Origin: Dyadobacter sp. 50-39
GTDB taxonomy: Bacteria; Bacteroidota; Bacteroidia; Cytophagales; Spirosomataceae
NCBI GenBank assembly: GCA_001898145.1
Contig: MKSR01000008.1
Coordinates: 124,001 to 188,000 of the forward strand
Length of the DNA stretch: 64,000 nucleotides
Direction of reading: 5' to 3'
In this document: positions 23,703-31,606 of the stretch, piece by piece
Layout: every line of letters begins with the position of its first letter
How positions within the stretch are numbered: the first letter of the stretch is position 1
Notes under the pieces: model-generated
What the model was told of the DNA's origin: nothing
Seen by the model: only the letters and a program-made list of their open reading frames with translations
Databases searched by the model: none
Program-made: the position numbers and the translations under genes

Positions 23703-25862
23703 TTAAAAATCGTCTTTCTCCACTTTTGCTTTCCTTGAAAGCATGATCTGCATACCCACAAAAAAACTGCGGTAACTCTGCGGCCCTACCGCATAGCGCG
23801 TTCTGCCGTCGGGCGTGTAGCGGTAGGTGAACACATTGCGGGTATTGAGGATGTTATCGACCGTGGCGTAGAAGATCACGAGATTACCTTTAATGCTTTG
23901 CAGCTTGCTGGCCTGAATGCTCACATTATGAACGGCCGGCGTGCGGTCTTTCAGGAATTCGTCATTATTGGGATTGTAGTACGGCCGGCCGCTGGTGAAT
24001 GCGTAAGTCGCACTGAGGTTGGTTTTAGCTTTTTCAAACCATTTTTTGGTAATGAGGCTAATGTTGTGGTTAGAAATGAATGTGGGCGTGGCCGAATGGG
24101 CATATTGCTGGAAAAGGCGTTTGGAATCCACAAAGCTGTACGTAACCCAGTAATCAAGATTTTTAATGGATTTCTGGTCCCGCCAGAAGAAATCGAAACC
24201 GCGGGCATAACCCTCGCCTCCATTATTGGTAGCGCCCCACGGGAAGCGGTAGGGATCCGCATCGAATGGCTGTCCGGTGAATTCGCGTACCAGCTGCGCG
24301 TAGTTTTTGTAGAAAGTCTCGACGCGGAATGTACGCTGGTTTTTGATGATCTGGTAGTTGAGGATCAAATGATCGGCGCGCTCGTTCCTAAGTGATTTAT
24401 TCAAATACAAATACCGGTAATCGGGATTTTGGTAAAACTGACCTGCTGCCAGGGAAATCTGGCTATAACGGCCCGTTTTGTAGGCAAATGACAACCTCGG
24501 AGCAATGTTGGCGCGGCTGATGACTGAGGAATACTCACTACGGACGCCGACCCGGCCCGCCAATGCACGGCTAATGTATATTTCCGACTCTACGAATGCA
24601 GCGGCGTACCGGTCCTTCAACTTATGTAATGTACCGTCCACGCCATTCCCGATATTGATCGCATGCGCCTCTGCCCCAAAAAGAATGGTATTGTTCCCCG
24701 TGAGCAGGCGTGTGAGCACCAGGCGTGTCTGCGTGCGCTCGTCGAAACGATCGAAATTGACCCCGTCCCAGGTCATTTTGTCTTTATTGCGGCTGTATGA
24801 GAGACCGGAGTTCAGCGTCCAGCGGCCATCTGCCCAGGAGTCGGTGTAGGTACTGGTGGTGAATGCATTGTTATTTTTCAAAACCAACCGCATCTTGCCG
24901 GACTCCGACGACGGGTTCCTGCTATCCATGCTAAGGTGGCTGTCGGAGTACATGCCGTAAACCTTCAAAACCCCGTTTTTAGTGGGTTTCCAGCGATAGG
25001 TCAGCGAAGAGCCTTCGAATTCCGGCGCGTGGATCCATTCCACATTTTGCTTTACCAGCTTAAACAGCGGCCGCAGGTTGCCATAGTAAACCACCGCCGA
25101 CACCGATTGATTTTTATTGGCATAATCATAATTCAGCCCTGCATTGGCCAGGTTCAGACTGATGCCCAATCCATTGTTGCTGACCTTGTCGGTCGTATTC
25201 AGCAGCAGTACCGAAGACAACGCCTGTCCGTACTGCGCCGAATAACCGCCCGTGCTGAATGAAGTGCCTTTAAACATAAACGGATTGAACCGCCCGCGCG
25301 ACTGCACATCGGGCAGCGAGCTGAAAAACGGGTTTTGAACGATCATCCCGTCGAGCACGATCTTGGTTTCCTGCCCCGATCCGCCTCTGACAAACAGCCC
25401 CTCCTGCTCCCCCACCCGCTGGGCGCCCGGCAAAAACTGCATCGCACCGGTAATGTCTGCCGCCGCACCCGCAGTAGTAACAATGTCCAGTGGTTTGAGC
25501 ATCGCCATCCGCTTTTCGTCCGACGCCTCGAATGCCCCTGCGGTGATCACTACCGTGTTCAGTTCGTTGGCCAGTTCTTCCAGCCTGATAGACAATGCGG
25601 CAATATTTTCTTTCAGATTAATCTTCTTTTCAAAAACCTCGAAACCCACATAACTTGCCGCAATGGTTGCCGTATCCGACTCCGAGGTCTGGAAAGCAAA
25701 GACCCCGTTTGCGTCGGTGGTACCGCCGTCGTAGGTCCCTTTCAGGAACACATTCGCGCCGGGCAATGCATTTCCTTTCTGGTCGGTAACCTTGCCCTGA
25801 ATGCTCTTCTGGGCAAGAACGGCCGGCGAAACGAATAGTAACAGACAATAAAAAAGCTTCAT
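23703..25862 (-). CDS. TonB-dependent outer-membrane receptor heading a two-component operon
   Basis: 719 residues from the ATG at 25862. This start is chosen because MKLFYCLLLFVSPAVLAQ is a good signal peptide and a promoter-like TAGATTTG sits inside the longer frame. Domain order: signal peptide (1-18), carboxypeptidase-regulatory-like domain (about 20-100, SIQGKVTDQKGNALPGANVF), plug (about 120-225, GLFVRGGSGQETKIVLDGM, GGYSAQYGQALSSVLLL), then a barrel to the end. There is no STN domain, unlike the receptor at 1945-4716. It should import a ligand with TonB energy. Downstream, in order, are a secreted helical protein, a histidine kinase and a LytTR regulator, all closely spaced. The ligand is unknown. 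Confidence 0.9.
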   Translation of the reverse strand: MKLFYCLLLFVSPAVLAQKSIQGKVTDQKGNALPGANVFLKGTYDGGTTDANGVFAFQTSESDTATIAASYVGFEVFEKKINLKENIAALSIRLEELANELNTVVITAGAFEASDEKRMAMLKPLDIVTTAGAAADITGAMQFLPGAQRVGEQEGLFVRGGSGQETKIVLDGMIVQNPFFSSLPDVQSRGRFNPFMFKGTSFSTGGYSAQYGQALSSVLLLNTTDKVSNNGLGISLNLANAGLNYDYANKNQSVSAVVYYGNLRPLFKLVKQNVEWIHAPEFEGSSLTYRWKPTKNGVLKVYGMYSDSHLSMDSRNPSSESGKMRLVLKNNNAFTTSTYTDSWADGRWTLNSGLSYSRNKDKMTWDGVNFDRFDERTQTRLVLTRLLTGNNTILFGAEAHAINIGNGVDGTLHKLKDRYAAAFVESEIYISRALAGRVGVRSEYSSVISRANIAPRLSFAYKTGRYSQISLAAGQFYQNPDYRYLYLNKSLRNERADHLILNYQIIKNQRTFRVETFYKNYAQLVREFTGQPFDADPYRFPWGATNNGGEGYARGFDFFWRDQKSIKNLDYWVTYSFVDSKRLFQQYAHSATPTFISNHNISLITKKWFEKAKTNLSATYAFTSGRPYYNPNNDEFLKDRTPAVHNVSIQASKLQSIKGNLVIFYATVDNILNTRNVFTYRYTPDGRTRYAVGPQSYRSFFVGMQIMLSRKAKVEKDDF

Positions 25863-25891
25863 GGCTAACAGATTATGTGTAACTGCTGACA

Positions 25892-25899
25892 CAAATCTA
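25892..25899 (-). promoter_or_regulatory. Candidate -7 box for the receptor/two-component operon
   Basis: Minus strand reads TAGATTTG, an exact TAnnTTTG match, 29 bases before the chosen ATG at 25862. The -33 element is poor. Its place inside the longer possible reading frame argues for the shorter start. Confidence 0.4.
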
Positions 25900-25992
25900 T
25901 TGGCCATGAAGCCGTTTGGTAAGTGATTTCCGACGAAGTACCCGTTTCAGGCAGATGAATGAGGCCGCCGGCGGAATGAAGGACTGTTGGTT

Positions 25993-26628
25993 TTAGAGCT
26001 CTTCAAGCAGGATGTCTTTCCACCGCACCTTGATACCCCCGCCATCGTGGATCTGCAACGCGATCGAACCTTCGCCGGCACCGATCTTGGCGTCCGTCAA
26101 ATCCACCATTTCGTGGCCGTTGAGCCAGGTTTGCGTGCGGTCGCCTTCCGCGCGGATGCGCAGCGTGTTCCATTCCCCCATTTTCAGGAAGCCCTCCTTT
26201 TCATCGGGGATCTGCACGAGCCAGTTACGGCCGTAGGATTCGTAAATGCCGCCGGTGTCGTGGTTTGGCGGTGCCACTTCCACCTGCCAGCCCGAAACTT
26301 TGGTACCCGTCACCGTCGAGCGGAAAAACACGCCGCTATTGCCGTTCGCCTCCTGTTTGAATTTCAGGGAGAGGTCGAAGTTCTTATAAAACTTGTCGGT
26401 GGTGAGGTAGCCGTACTTCTTGTCGGGGCCGCTCTCGCAGATGAGTTCGCCGCCATCGACGTACCATTTTTCGGTACCGTGGACGGTCCAACCTTTAAGG
26501 TCTTTCCCGTTGAATAATTTGACGGCTTTCTTCAATGGATCGGCAGCAGGCCCATTCAACGCGAAAAACGCCGAGTTAAGCATCAGGACAGCCGCTCCGG
26601 CCACGATCAATTGTCTTAGTTTAAGCAT
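25993..26628 (-). CDS. Secreted DUF1080 (3-keto-disaccharide hydrolase-like) protein
   Basis: 211 residues. A signal sequence (about 1-24) precedes a single concanavalin-like DUF1080 domain: AVKLFNGKDLKGWTVHG at the start, WYVDGGELICES, GYLTTDKFYKNFDLSLKFKQ, GNSGVFFRS, WQVEVAPPN, GEWNTLRIRAEGDRTQTWLNGHE and IALQIHDGGGIKVRWKDILLEEL. The family is abundant in Bacteroidota and Planctomycetota; some members act on 3-keto-sugars, but the activity of this one is unproven. It should be periplasmic or exported. Divergent from the fasciclin gene across 95 bases that hold a palindrome at 26653-26670. Confidence 0.9.
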   Translation of the reverse strand: MLKLRQLIVAGAAVLMLNSAFFALNGPAADPLKKAVKLFNGKDLKGWTVHGTEKWYVDGGELICESGPDKKYGYLTTDKFYKNFDLSLKFKQEANGNSGVFFRSTVTGTKVSGWQVEVAPPNHDTGGIYESYGRNWLVQIPDEKEGFLKMGEWNTLRIRAEGDRTQTWLNGHEMVDLTDAKIGAGEGSIALQIHDGGGIKVRWKDILLEEL

Positions 26629-26652
26629 GGTTTGTTAAGGATTAGGATTAAA

Positions 26653-26670
26653 AATTTGTAGTTACAAATT
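26653..26670. promoter_or_regulatory. Palindrome in a divergent promoter region
   Basis: AATTTGTA and TACAAATT are perfect inverted arms around GT. It is 25 bases upstream of the DUF1080 gene and 53 bases upstream of the fasciclin gene, a fitting place for a dimeric regulator binding both directions. The arms are AT-rich, so chance is not excluded. Confidence 0.3.
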
Positions 26671-26723
26671 CGTGGAAATTACATTTTGCATTAGTTTTAC
26701 GAAAATTAACCACTTGGAAAGCT

Positions 26724-27230
26724 ATGAAAAAAAACCGTTTTGGGGGGCGTTGGGCAACATTTTTTTTGGCAGCAGGGCTATTTTCAACGATTTTAATCTC
26801 TTGTAAAGAAAGCGCCGACGACCTAGTAGGGCAGCGGACTGTAACAGATATCATTTACCAGAACCCGGAGTTCAGTATACTCAAAGAAATCCTGGTCAAT
26901 TCGTCAGACGCGTTCAGAACGCAGGACGCGACTTTTTTCCTGCCAGACAATGCTGCATTTCAAAAGGCGGGGATTAACAGTGCAACAGAGATCACAGGCT
27001 TGCCTGATAAAGGGGTGAAGTTTCTGAATTCGTTCGTCATAAAAGGCGTCTACAATGTGGATAATACGCTTCCAACCGACAGTGTAGCGACAACGAGCGG
27101 CAAGAAGATCAAATTTGTAAAGCAGGACAATGTCATGAATGTGAACAATGCGGCAATCACCAAGAAGAATGTCATTGCCGCCAACGGCCTCATTCAGGTA
27201 ATCGACAGCGTTTACGTGAAGGTCAAATAG
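26724..27230 (+). CDS. Fasciclin-domain lipoprotein
   Basis: 168 residues. A hydrophobic signal ends at the lipobox STILISC (Cys about 27), followed by KESADD. The remainder is one fasciclin (FAS1) domain: TVTDIIYQNPEFSILKEIL, DATFFLPDNAAFQKAGI (the conserved TxFxPxNxAF pattern), FLNSFVIKGVYNV and the closing VIAANGLIQVIDSVYV. FAS1 domains mediate adhesion on cell surfaces. It is probably an outer-membrane-anchored surface lipoprotein. The ligand is unknown. A strong bidirectional terminator follows. Confidence 0.9.
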   Translation: MKKNRFGGRWATFFLAAGLFSTILISCKESADDLVGQRTVTDIIYQNPEFSILKEILVNSSDAFRTQDATFFLPDNAAFQKAGINSATEITGLPDKGVKFLNSFVIKGVYNVDNTLPTDSVATTSGKKIKFVKQDNVMNVNNAAITKKNVIAANGLIQVIDSVYVKVK

Positions 27231-27248
27231 CGTAAGCAAGATAAAACG

Positions 27249-27282
27249 AAAAACCCCGGAGCTGCTGAGCTTCGGGGTTTTT
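27249..27282. terminator. Bidirectional terminator between fasciclin gene and ndk
   Basis: AAAAACCCCG pairs with CGGGGTTTTT, and the inner GAGCT/AGCTT arms extend the stem to a 4-base loop. Both flanks give U-tracts on their own strand. Confidence 0.85.
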
Positions 27283-27301
27283 CATTTATAAGCTAATATA
27301 T

Positions 27302-27721
27302 TCAGAATTGCTCCACGTGCGAGAAAAAGAAATTCCCTTCGATTTCTGCGTTTTCATCTGAGTCTGATCCGTGGATCGCGTTTGCTTCGATCGATTTGGC
27401 GTACAACTTGCGGATGGTACCTTCCTCTGCATTGGCAGGATTGGTTGCGCCGATCAGCGTACGGAAATCCGTCACCGCATTCTCCTTTTCGAGGATCATC
27501 GGAACAATCGCCCCGGACGACATATACTTGCAAAGATCAGAATAGAATGGACGCTCCTTGTGCACCGCGTAAAATTCTCCGGCACGCTCAGGAGTAAGTA
27601 GCGTTTTTTTCAGTGCCACAACCCGAAATCCTGCTGCTTCGATCATTTTGATGATTGAACCTGAATGACCATCCCGTACAGCATCCGGCTTGATCATGGT
27701 AAATGTCCTATTTGTTGGCAT
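27302..27721 (-). CDS. ndk: Nucleoside diphosphate kinase
   Basis: 139 residues, the usual length. [11 protein letters not shown] at the N-terminus, the active-site histidine H117 in NAIHGSDS, and the Kpn-loop region (about 90-115) are all present. It transfers phosphate from ATP to other nucleoside diphosphates via phospho-His in the cytoplasm. It stands alone, convergent with the fasciclin gene and divergent from the NrnA-like gene. Confidence 0.97.
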   Translation of the reverse strand: MPTNRTFTMIKPDAVRDGHSGSIIKMIEAAGFRVVALKKTLLTPERAGEFYAVHKERPFYSDLCKYMSSGAIVPMILEKENAVTDFRTLIGATNPANAEEGTIRKLYAKSIEANAIHGSDSDENAEIEGNFFFSHVEQF

Positions 27722-27847
27722 ACGTACTTGGCTTTATTGATACTGCCTGCAAGCTACTATATTTCAAATTAAATCCGCGAACCTTTCACACGTAAACGGG
27801 AGCCTTATATTAAATCACTGCCTGATTGCCAGCCTTTACCGCCCATC

Positions 27848-28960
27848 ATGAGACAAATCCCAACAGTTTTGTTAATTTTGTGGGCTCTAAGCAAGCAAGA
27901 AATACCTCTTTTGAACCAAGTTACTGTGAATCAAACCATTGAAGAGCTCTGCTCTTTTTTATCCCAACCCCAAAAAATCGTTATTACAACGCACCGCGAT
28001 CCGGATGCGGATGCATTGGGTTCGTCCCTGGGCTGGGCCAGTTATTTGCTCAAAAAAGGACATGAGGTGACTGTTATCAGCCCTACCGATTATGCCGCCA
28101 ACCTACGATGGCTTTCCGGTATGGACCGTGTACTGGTGTATGAGAAGGCGTCGGAGCAGGGGAAATGTAAACGAAAAATAGAGCAGGCGACATTGATCTG
28201 CTGTCTGGATTTTTCGGCTTTGTCGCGTTTGAAGGACCTCGGCAAGGTGGTACAGGAAGCGGCAGCACCAAAAATGATGATCGATCATCACCTCGAACCG
28301 GAACATTTTGCAAAATGGATGGTTTGGGATACCACCGCGGCAGCGACAGCACAGCTGGTTTACGAACTGGTAAAAGAGATGGAAGGCGGCCAGCCTGCTG
28401 AACAAATCTTCGAAATTCCGATGGCAGAGTGCCTCTACGCAGGCATTATGACGGACACCGGGTCGTTCCGCCACGGTAATGTGACGCCCGCCGTGCACCT
28501 CGCAGTCGCCGACTTGATGCGTACCGGTTTCGATTCGAGCCGTGTGCACCGGCTGATTTACGACAATGCACCGCTCTCGCGCCTGCAATTCCTGGGTTAC
28601 GTACTCTCTCAAAAACTCGTTGTCCTTCCCCAATACCGAACCGCCTACATGGTCCTTACCGAAGCTGAATTACAAAAATTCAACTCGTCATCCGGGGAAA
28701 CCGAAGGAATTGTGAACTACGGTTTGCAAGTCGAAAATGTAGTGATGTCGGCCATGTTCATCGAACGGAAAGGCGAGGTGAAAATCTCGTTCAGGTCGGT
28801 GGGTTCTTTCTCCGTACGGGACCTTGCGAGCACCCATTTCAGCGGCGGCGGTCACAAGAACGCATCGGGAGGAAGGTCAGAACAATCAGTAAATGAAACA
28901 GTTGCCCGATTTTTAAGCATACTTCCTTCATACCAGGAAGAGCTTTTGAGCGTTGACTAA
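27848..28960 (+). CDS. DHH-family phosphoesterase, NrnA-like
   Basis: Up to 370 residues. The DHH domain carries TTHRDPDADALGSSLG, CCLDFS and MIDHH, with metal-binding Asp and His in place; the DHHA1 domain ends with HFSGGGHKNASGG, the substrate-binding GGGHxxAxG. Family members (NrnA) degrade short oligoribonucleotides and remove the 3' phosphate from pAp in the cytoplasm. The true start is probably later than the ATG at 27848: a TAATTTTG promoter box lies inside the first codons (27873-27880), leaving TTG 27911 or GTG 27926 as starts (giving about 349 or 344 residues). Confidence 0.92.
   Translation: MRQIPTVLLILWALSKQEIPLLNQVTVNQTIEELCSFLSQPQKIVITTHRDPDADALGSSLGWASYLLKKGHEVTVISPTDYAANLRWLSGMDRVLVYEKASEQGKCKRKIEQATLICCLDFSALSRLKDLGKVVQEAAAPKMMIDHHLEPEHFAKWMVWDTTAAATAQLVYELVKEMEGGQPAEQIFEIPMAECLYAGIMTDTGSFRHGNVTPAVHLAVADLMRTGFDSSRVHRLIYDNAPLSRLQFLGYVLSQKLVVLPQYRTAYMVLTEAELQKFNSSSGETEGIVNYGLQVENVVMSAMFIERKGEVKISFRSVGSFSVRDLASTHFSGGGHKNASGGRSEQSVNETVARFLSILPSYQEELLSVD
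27873..27880 (+). promoter_or_regulatory. Candidate -7 box inside the nominal start of the NrnA-like gene
   Basis: Reads TAATTTTG, an exact TAnnTTTG match. A transcript starting about 6-8 bases later would omit the ATG at 27848 and support a TTG or GTG start at 27911 or 27926. No clear -33 box. Confidence 0.35.
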
Positions 28961-29007
28961 ACTTAAATTCTAACTTCACTAAAATATCTTTTAATTAACA
29001 CATTCCA

Positions 29008-29919
29008 ATGAATTTAAAAACAATCGGTTATGCGATGGGCATAACTATTCTCGCAGCCGCTTGCAATCAACATCGTCAGCAGGTTACCGAAAGCGGCCTC
29101 AAATATACGCTTTTCGATCACGATGACGATGCCAGGAAGGCCAAACTCGGGGATATCATGACATTCCACCTGGTGTTGAAAAATGGTACCGACTCTACCC
29201 TTCGCGATACATATAAAGAGAAAAATCCGGTGAAGATGGTATTGCAGGCGCCTCCTTACAAAGGCAGCTTCGAAGAAGGCCTTACCATGCTCGCTACCGG
29301 CGACAGCGCCCAGTTTTTGGTGAATGCCGATACGTTATTTACGAAAATCGGTCAGCCAATGCCTCCGATGATCAAAAAAGGTTCCGAACTAAGCTTCACC
29401 GTGAAAGTGATGAGCGTGCTGACTTCGGAAGAATTCCAGAAGCAGCAGGCAGAAGCCGGCAAAAAACAGAAGGATATCGATGCGAAAATCATCGACGAAT
29501 ACCTGGTTAAGAACAATCTCAAAGCAAAAGCCAGAAAAACTGCCTCAGGCCTCGTATATGTACCTCAGACGGAAGGAACAGGCGCAAGCCCTACACCAGG
29601 CGATAATGTGAAAGTACATTACACCGGTAAATTCCTGGATGGCAAAGAATTCGACAGCTCTAAAAACCAGGGAAAACCGCTCGACCTGCAAGTAGGTGCC
29701 GGAATGGTGATCCAAGGCTGGGATGAAGGCCTTACCCTGATGAAAAAAGGAGAGAAAGGTTTGCTATTGATCCCTTCGGGCCTTGCTTACGGACCTGAAA
29801 CTTACGGACCGATCCCGGGCAACTCCGTATTGCAGTTCGAAATGGAACTGATCGACTTTACAAAAGGCGCTAAACCTGCGGCCGGACCAGCCATGCCAAC
29901 TCCGGCTCCGGCGAAATAG
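29008..29919 (+). CDS. FKBP-type peptidyl-prolyl isomerase lipoprotein
   Basis: 303 residues. Lipobox TILAAAC with Cys19. The N-terminal half (about 30-140) looks like a degenerate FKBP-like domain (ESGLKYTLFDHDDDARKAKLG, GSFEEGLTMLATGDSAQFLV). A helical linker (about 145-180) leads to a complete FKBP domain (about 190-287): VKVHYTGKFLDGKEFDSS, MVIQGWDEGLTLMKKGEKG, LLIPSGLAYG and LQFEMELIDF. The tail is Pro/Ala-rich. It would speed prolyl isomerisation and folding of exported proteins while anchored to a membrane. Only the second domain keeps the active-site pattern. Confidence 0.92.
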   Translation: MNLKTIGYAMGITILAAACNQHRQQVTESGLKYTLFDHDDDARKAKLGDIMTFHLVLKNGTDSTLRDTYKEKNPVKMVLQAPPYKGSFEEGLTMLATGDSAQFLVNADTLFTKIGQPMPPMIKKGSELSFTVKVMSVLTSEEFQKQQAEAGKKQKDIDAKIIDEYLVKNNLKAKARKTASGLVYVPQTEGTGASPTPGDNVKVHYTGKFLDGKEFDSSKNQGKPLDLQVGAGMVIQGWDEGLTLMKKGEKGLLLIPSGLAYGPETYGPIPGNSVLQFEMELIDFTKGAKPAAGPAMPTPAPAK

Positions 29920-29933
29920 TTTTTAAAAAAGTA

Positions 29934-29990
29934 GCCACGAAGGCACGAATTATCACGAATGTGTTTCGTGATAATTCGTGCCTTCGTGGC
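29934..29990. repeat. Perfect 26-bp inverted repeat (extragenic hairpin)
   Basis: The left arm (29934-29959) begins GCCACGAAGGCACGAATT, the loop is TGTGT, and the right arm (29965-29990) is its exact complement. The stem is 26 bp with no mismatch, far longer than any terminator in the window, and the plus strand has no U-tract (ATTTAACCC follows). The arms contain the internal near-repeat CACGAA. It fits a small mobile or REP-type palindrome, or an RNA-stabilising 3' hairpin for the FKBP transcript. Confidence 0.75.
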
Positions 29991-30043
29991 ATTTAACCCT
30001 TCCCATTTTTTCGTAAAATGCATCCCATTAACACAACTCACCT

Positions 30044-30619
30044 ATGAAACTTTGCTTTGCTACCAACAATCAAAACAAGCTAAGAGAAATACAGGCCCTG
30101 CTCGGCGACCGGTTCGAGCTGGTAACATTGGCTGACATCGGCTGTACCGAGGATATTCCCGAGCCCTATGATACGATACAGGAAAATGCGAAGGCAAAAT
30201 CCAGCTACGTCAGCGAGAAGTACGGCATCGACTGTTTCGCGGACGACAGCGGCCTCGTCGTCCCTTCACTCAACGGAGAACCGGGCGTTCATTCCGCGTA
30301 CTATGCAGGCCCGCAGCGCAGCCATGACGATAACATCGCACTTCTGCTGAAAAATCTCTCCGGCGTAGAAGACCGAAACGCCTATTTCCTGACCGTCATC
30401 TCGCTAAGCCTCGGAAATACATACTATGCATTCGAGGGGCGCGCGCACGGGAAGATCATTGATGAGAAAAGAGGGAGCGGCGGCTTTGGGTATGACCCGG
30501 CGTTTGTACCCGACGGGCAAGACCGGACTTTCGCAGAAATGACCCTGGCCGAGAAATCGCAGATCAGCCATCGATCCATCGCTTTTGCCGCGCTGATCGA
30601 TTTCCTCGATCACCATTGA
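30044..30619 (+). CDS. rdgB: Non-canonical purine NTP pyrophosphatase (Ham1/RdgB)
   Basis: 191 residues, typical length. FATNNQNKLREI at the N-terminus binds the nucleotide; DTIQENAKAKSSYVSEKYGIDCFADDSGLVV holds the metal-binding and catalytic acids; GSGGFGYDPAFVP and FAEMTLAEKSQISHRSIA complete the family signature. It hydrolyses ITP, dITP and XTP to monophosphates to keep damaged bases out of DNA and RNA. It lies 30 bases before the PPK2 gene on the same strand, so the two may share a transcript. Confidence 0.96.
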   Translation: MKLCFATNNQNKLREIQALLGDRFELVTLADIGCTEDIPEPYDTIQENAKAKSSYVSEKYGIDCFADDSGLVVPSLNGEPGVHSAYYAGPQRSHDDNIALLLKNLSGVEDRNAYFLTVISLSLGNTYYAFEGRAHGKIIDEKRGSGGFGYDPAFVPDGQDRTFAEMTLAEKSQISHRSIAFAALIDFLDHH

Positions 30620-30649
30620 GCTTTTCATTCACCATTTAATCGCACGGAC

Positions 30650-31543
30650 ATGTCGGACTTCAATTCAGATGATTATCGCTACGACGGTAGCAAGAAATTT
30701 GATATCAGCAAAGCCAAAACGCGGTTCAAGGATATTTACACCGACAAGGCCGAGTATGAAGCCATGCAGGAAGAATCGGCTAAGGAGCTGGACGAGTTGC
30801 AGAGCATGATGTACGCCCATAACCGATACGGCCTGCTCGTAATTTTCCAGGCTATGGACGCTGCGGGCAAAGACGGGACGATCAAGCATGTTCTTTCCGG
30901 TGTCAATCCGGTGGGCGTTAAAATCCATTCCTTCAAAAGGCCGACGGAAACGGAACTGGGCCATGATTTTCTCTGGCGGACCAACCTCGTACTACCTCAG
31001 CGCGGCACAATCACGATTTTCAACCGTAGCTATTACGAGGAAGTTCTGGTAGTGAAAGTCCAGCCCGAAATCCTGACGCAATCGCAGCGCCTGCCTGCCG
31101 AACTAACGGAGGACCTGGACAAACTCTGGAAACACCGATATTCTGATATCCGCAACCTGGAAAAATACCTCTATCGCAACGGGATCCGCGTGATCAAATT
31201 CTTCCTGAACGTTTCGAAAGAAGAACAAGCCGCGCGGCTGATCGAACGCATTGAAGATCCTTCCAAAAACTGGAAGTTCGAGGAGCAGGATGTGAAGGTG
31301 CGGGATAAATGGACTGAATATATGCAGGCTTACGAAGATGCTATCAACGAGACGGCCACCAAGAAAGCACCCTGGTATGTGGTGCCCGCAGATGACAAGA
31401 AGAATCTTCGCCTGACAGTAGCCAAAATCATCGCGGAGGAATTGAAGAAGATGAAGATGACTTACCCCGAATCTGGCCAGCAACGAACCGAGGAACTCCA
31501 TCATTTCATCGACATTATCAACGAGCAAACAAAGCAGCCATAA
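30650..31543 (+). CDS. Polyphosphate kinase 2 family protein
   Basis: 297 residues, one PPK2 domain. Walker A FQAMDAAGKDGTIKH at about 67-80, Walker B/lid segment IFNRSYYEEVLVVKVQPE at about 124-141, and KFFLNVSKEEQAARLIERIEDPSKNWKF are diagnostic. The enzymes transfer phosphate between polyphosphate and nucleotides. The length and the YRYDGSKKFDI N-terminus resemble class III members, which can phosphorylate both AMP and ADP; class III is inference. It follows rdgB closely and ends at a strong terminator. Confidence 0.93.
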   Translation: MSDFNSDDYRYDGSKKFDISKAKTRFKDIYTDKAEYEAMQEESAKELDELQSMMYAHNRYGLLVIFQAMDAAGKDGTIKHVLSGVNPVGVKIHSFKRPTETELGHDFLWRTNLVLPQRGTITIFNRSYYEEVLVVKVQPEILTQSQRLPAELTEDLDKLWKHRYSDIRNLEKYLYRNGIRVIKFFLNVSKEEQAARLIERIEDPSKNWKFEEQDVKVRDKWTEYMQAYEDAINETATKKAPWYVVPADDKKNLRLTVAKIIAEELKKMKMTYPESGQQRTEELHHFIDIINEQTKQP

Positions 31544-31549
31544 AAAAGG

Positions 31550-31578
31550 AAGGCCGCTGATCAATGATCAGCGGCCTT
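31550..31578. terminator. Bidirectional terminator after PPK2
   Basis: AAGGCCGCTGATC and GATCAGCGGCCTT pair perfectly (13 bp) around AAT. The minus strand then reads CCTTTTTT, so it best serves the convergent coiled-coil gene, but it also closes the PPK2 transcript. Confidence 0.75.
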
Positions 31579-31606
31579 ATAGCTATGCATGGTGTGAAGT
31601 TATGTC

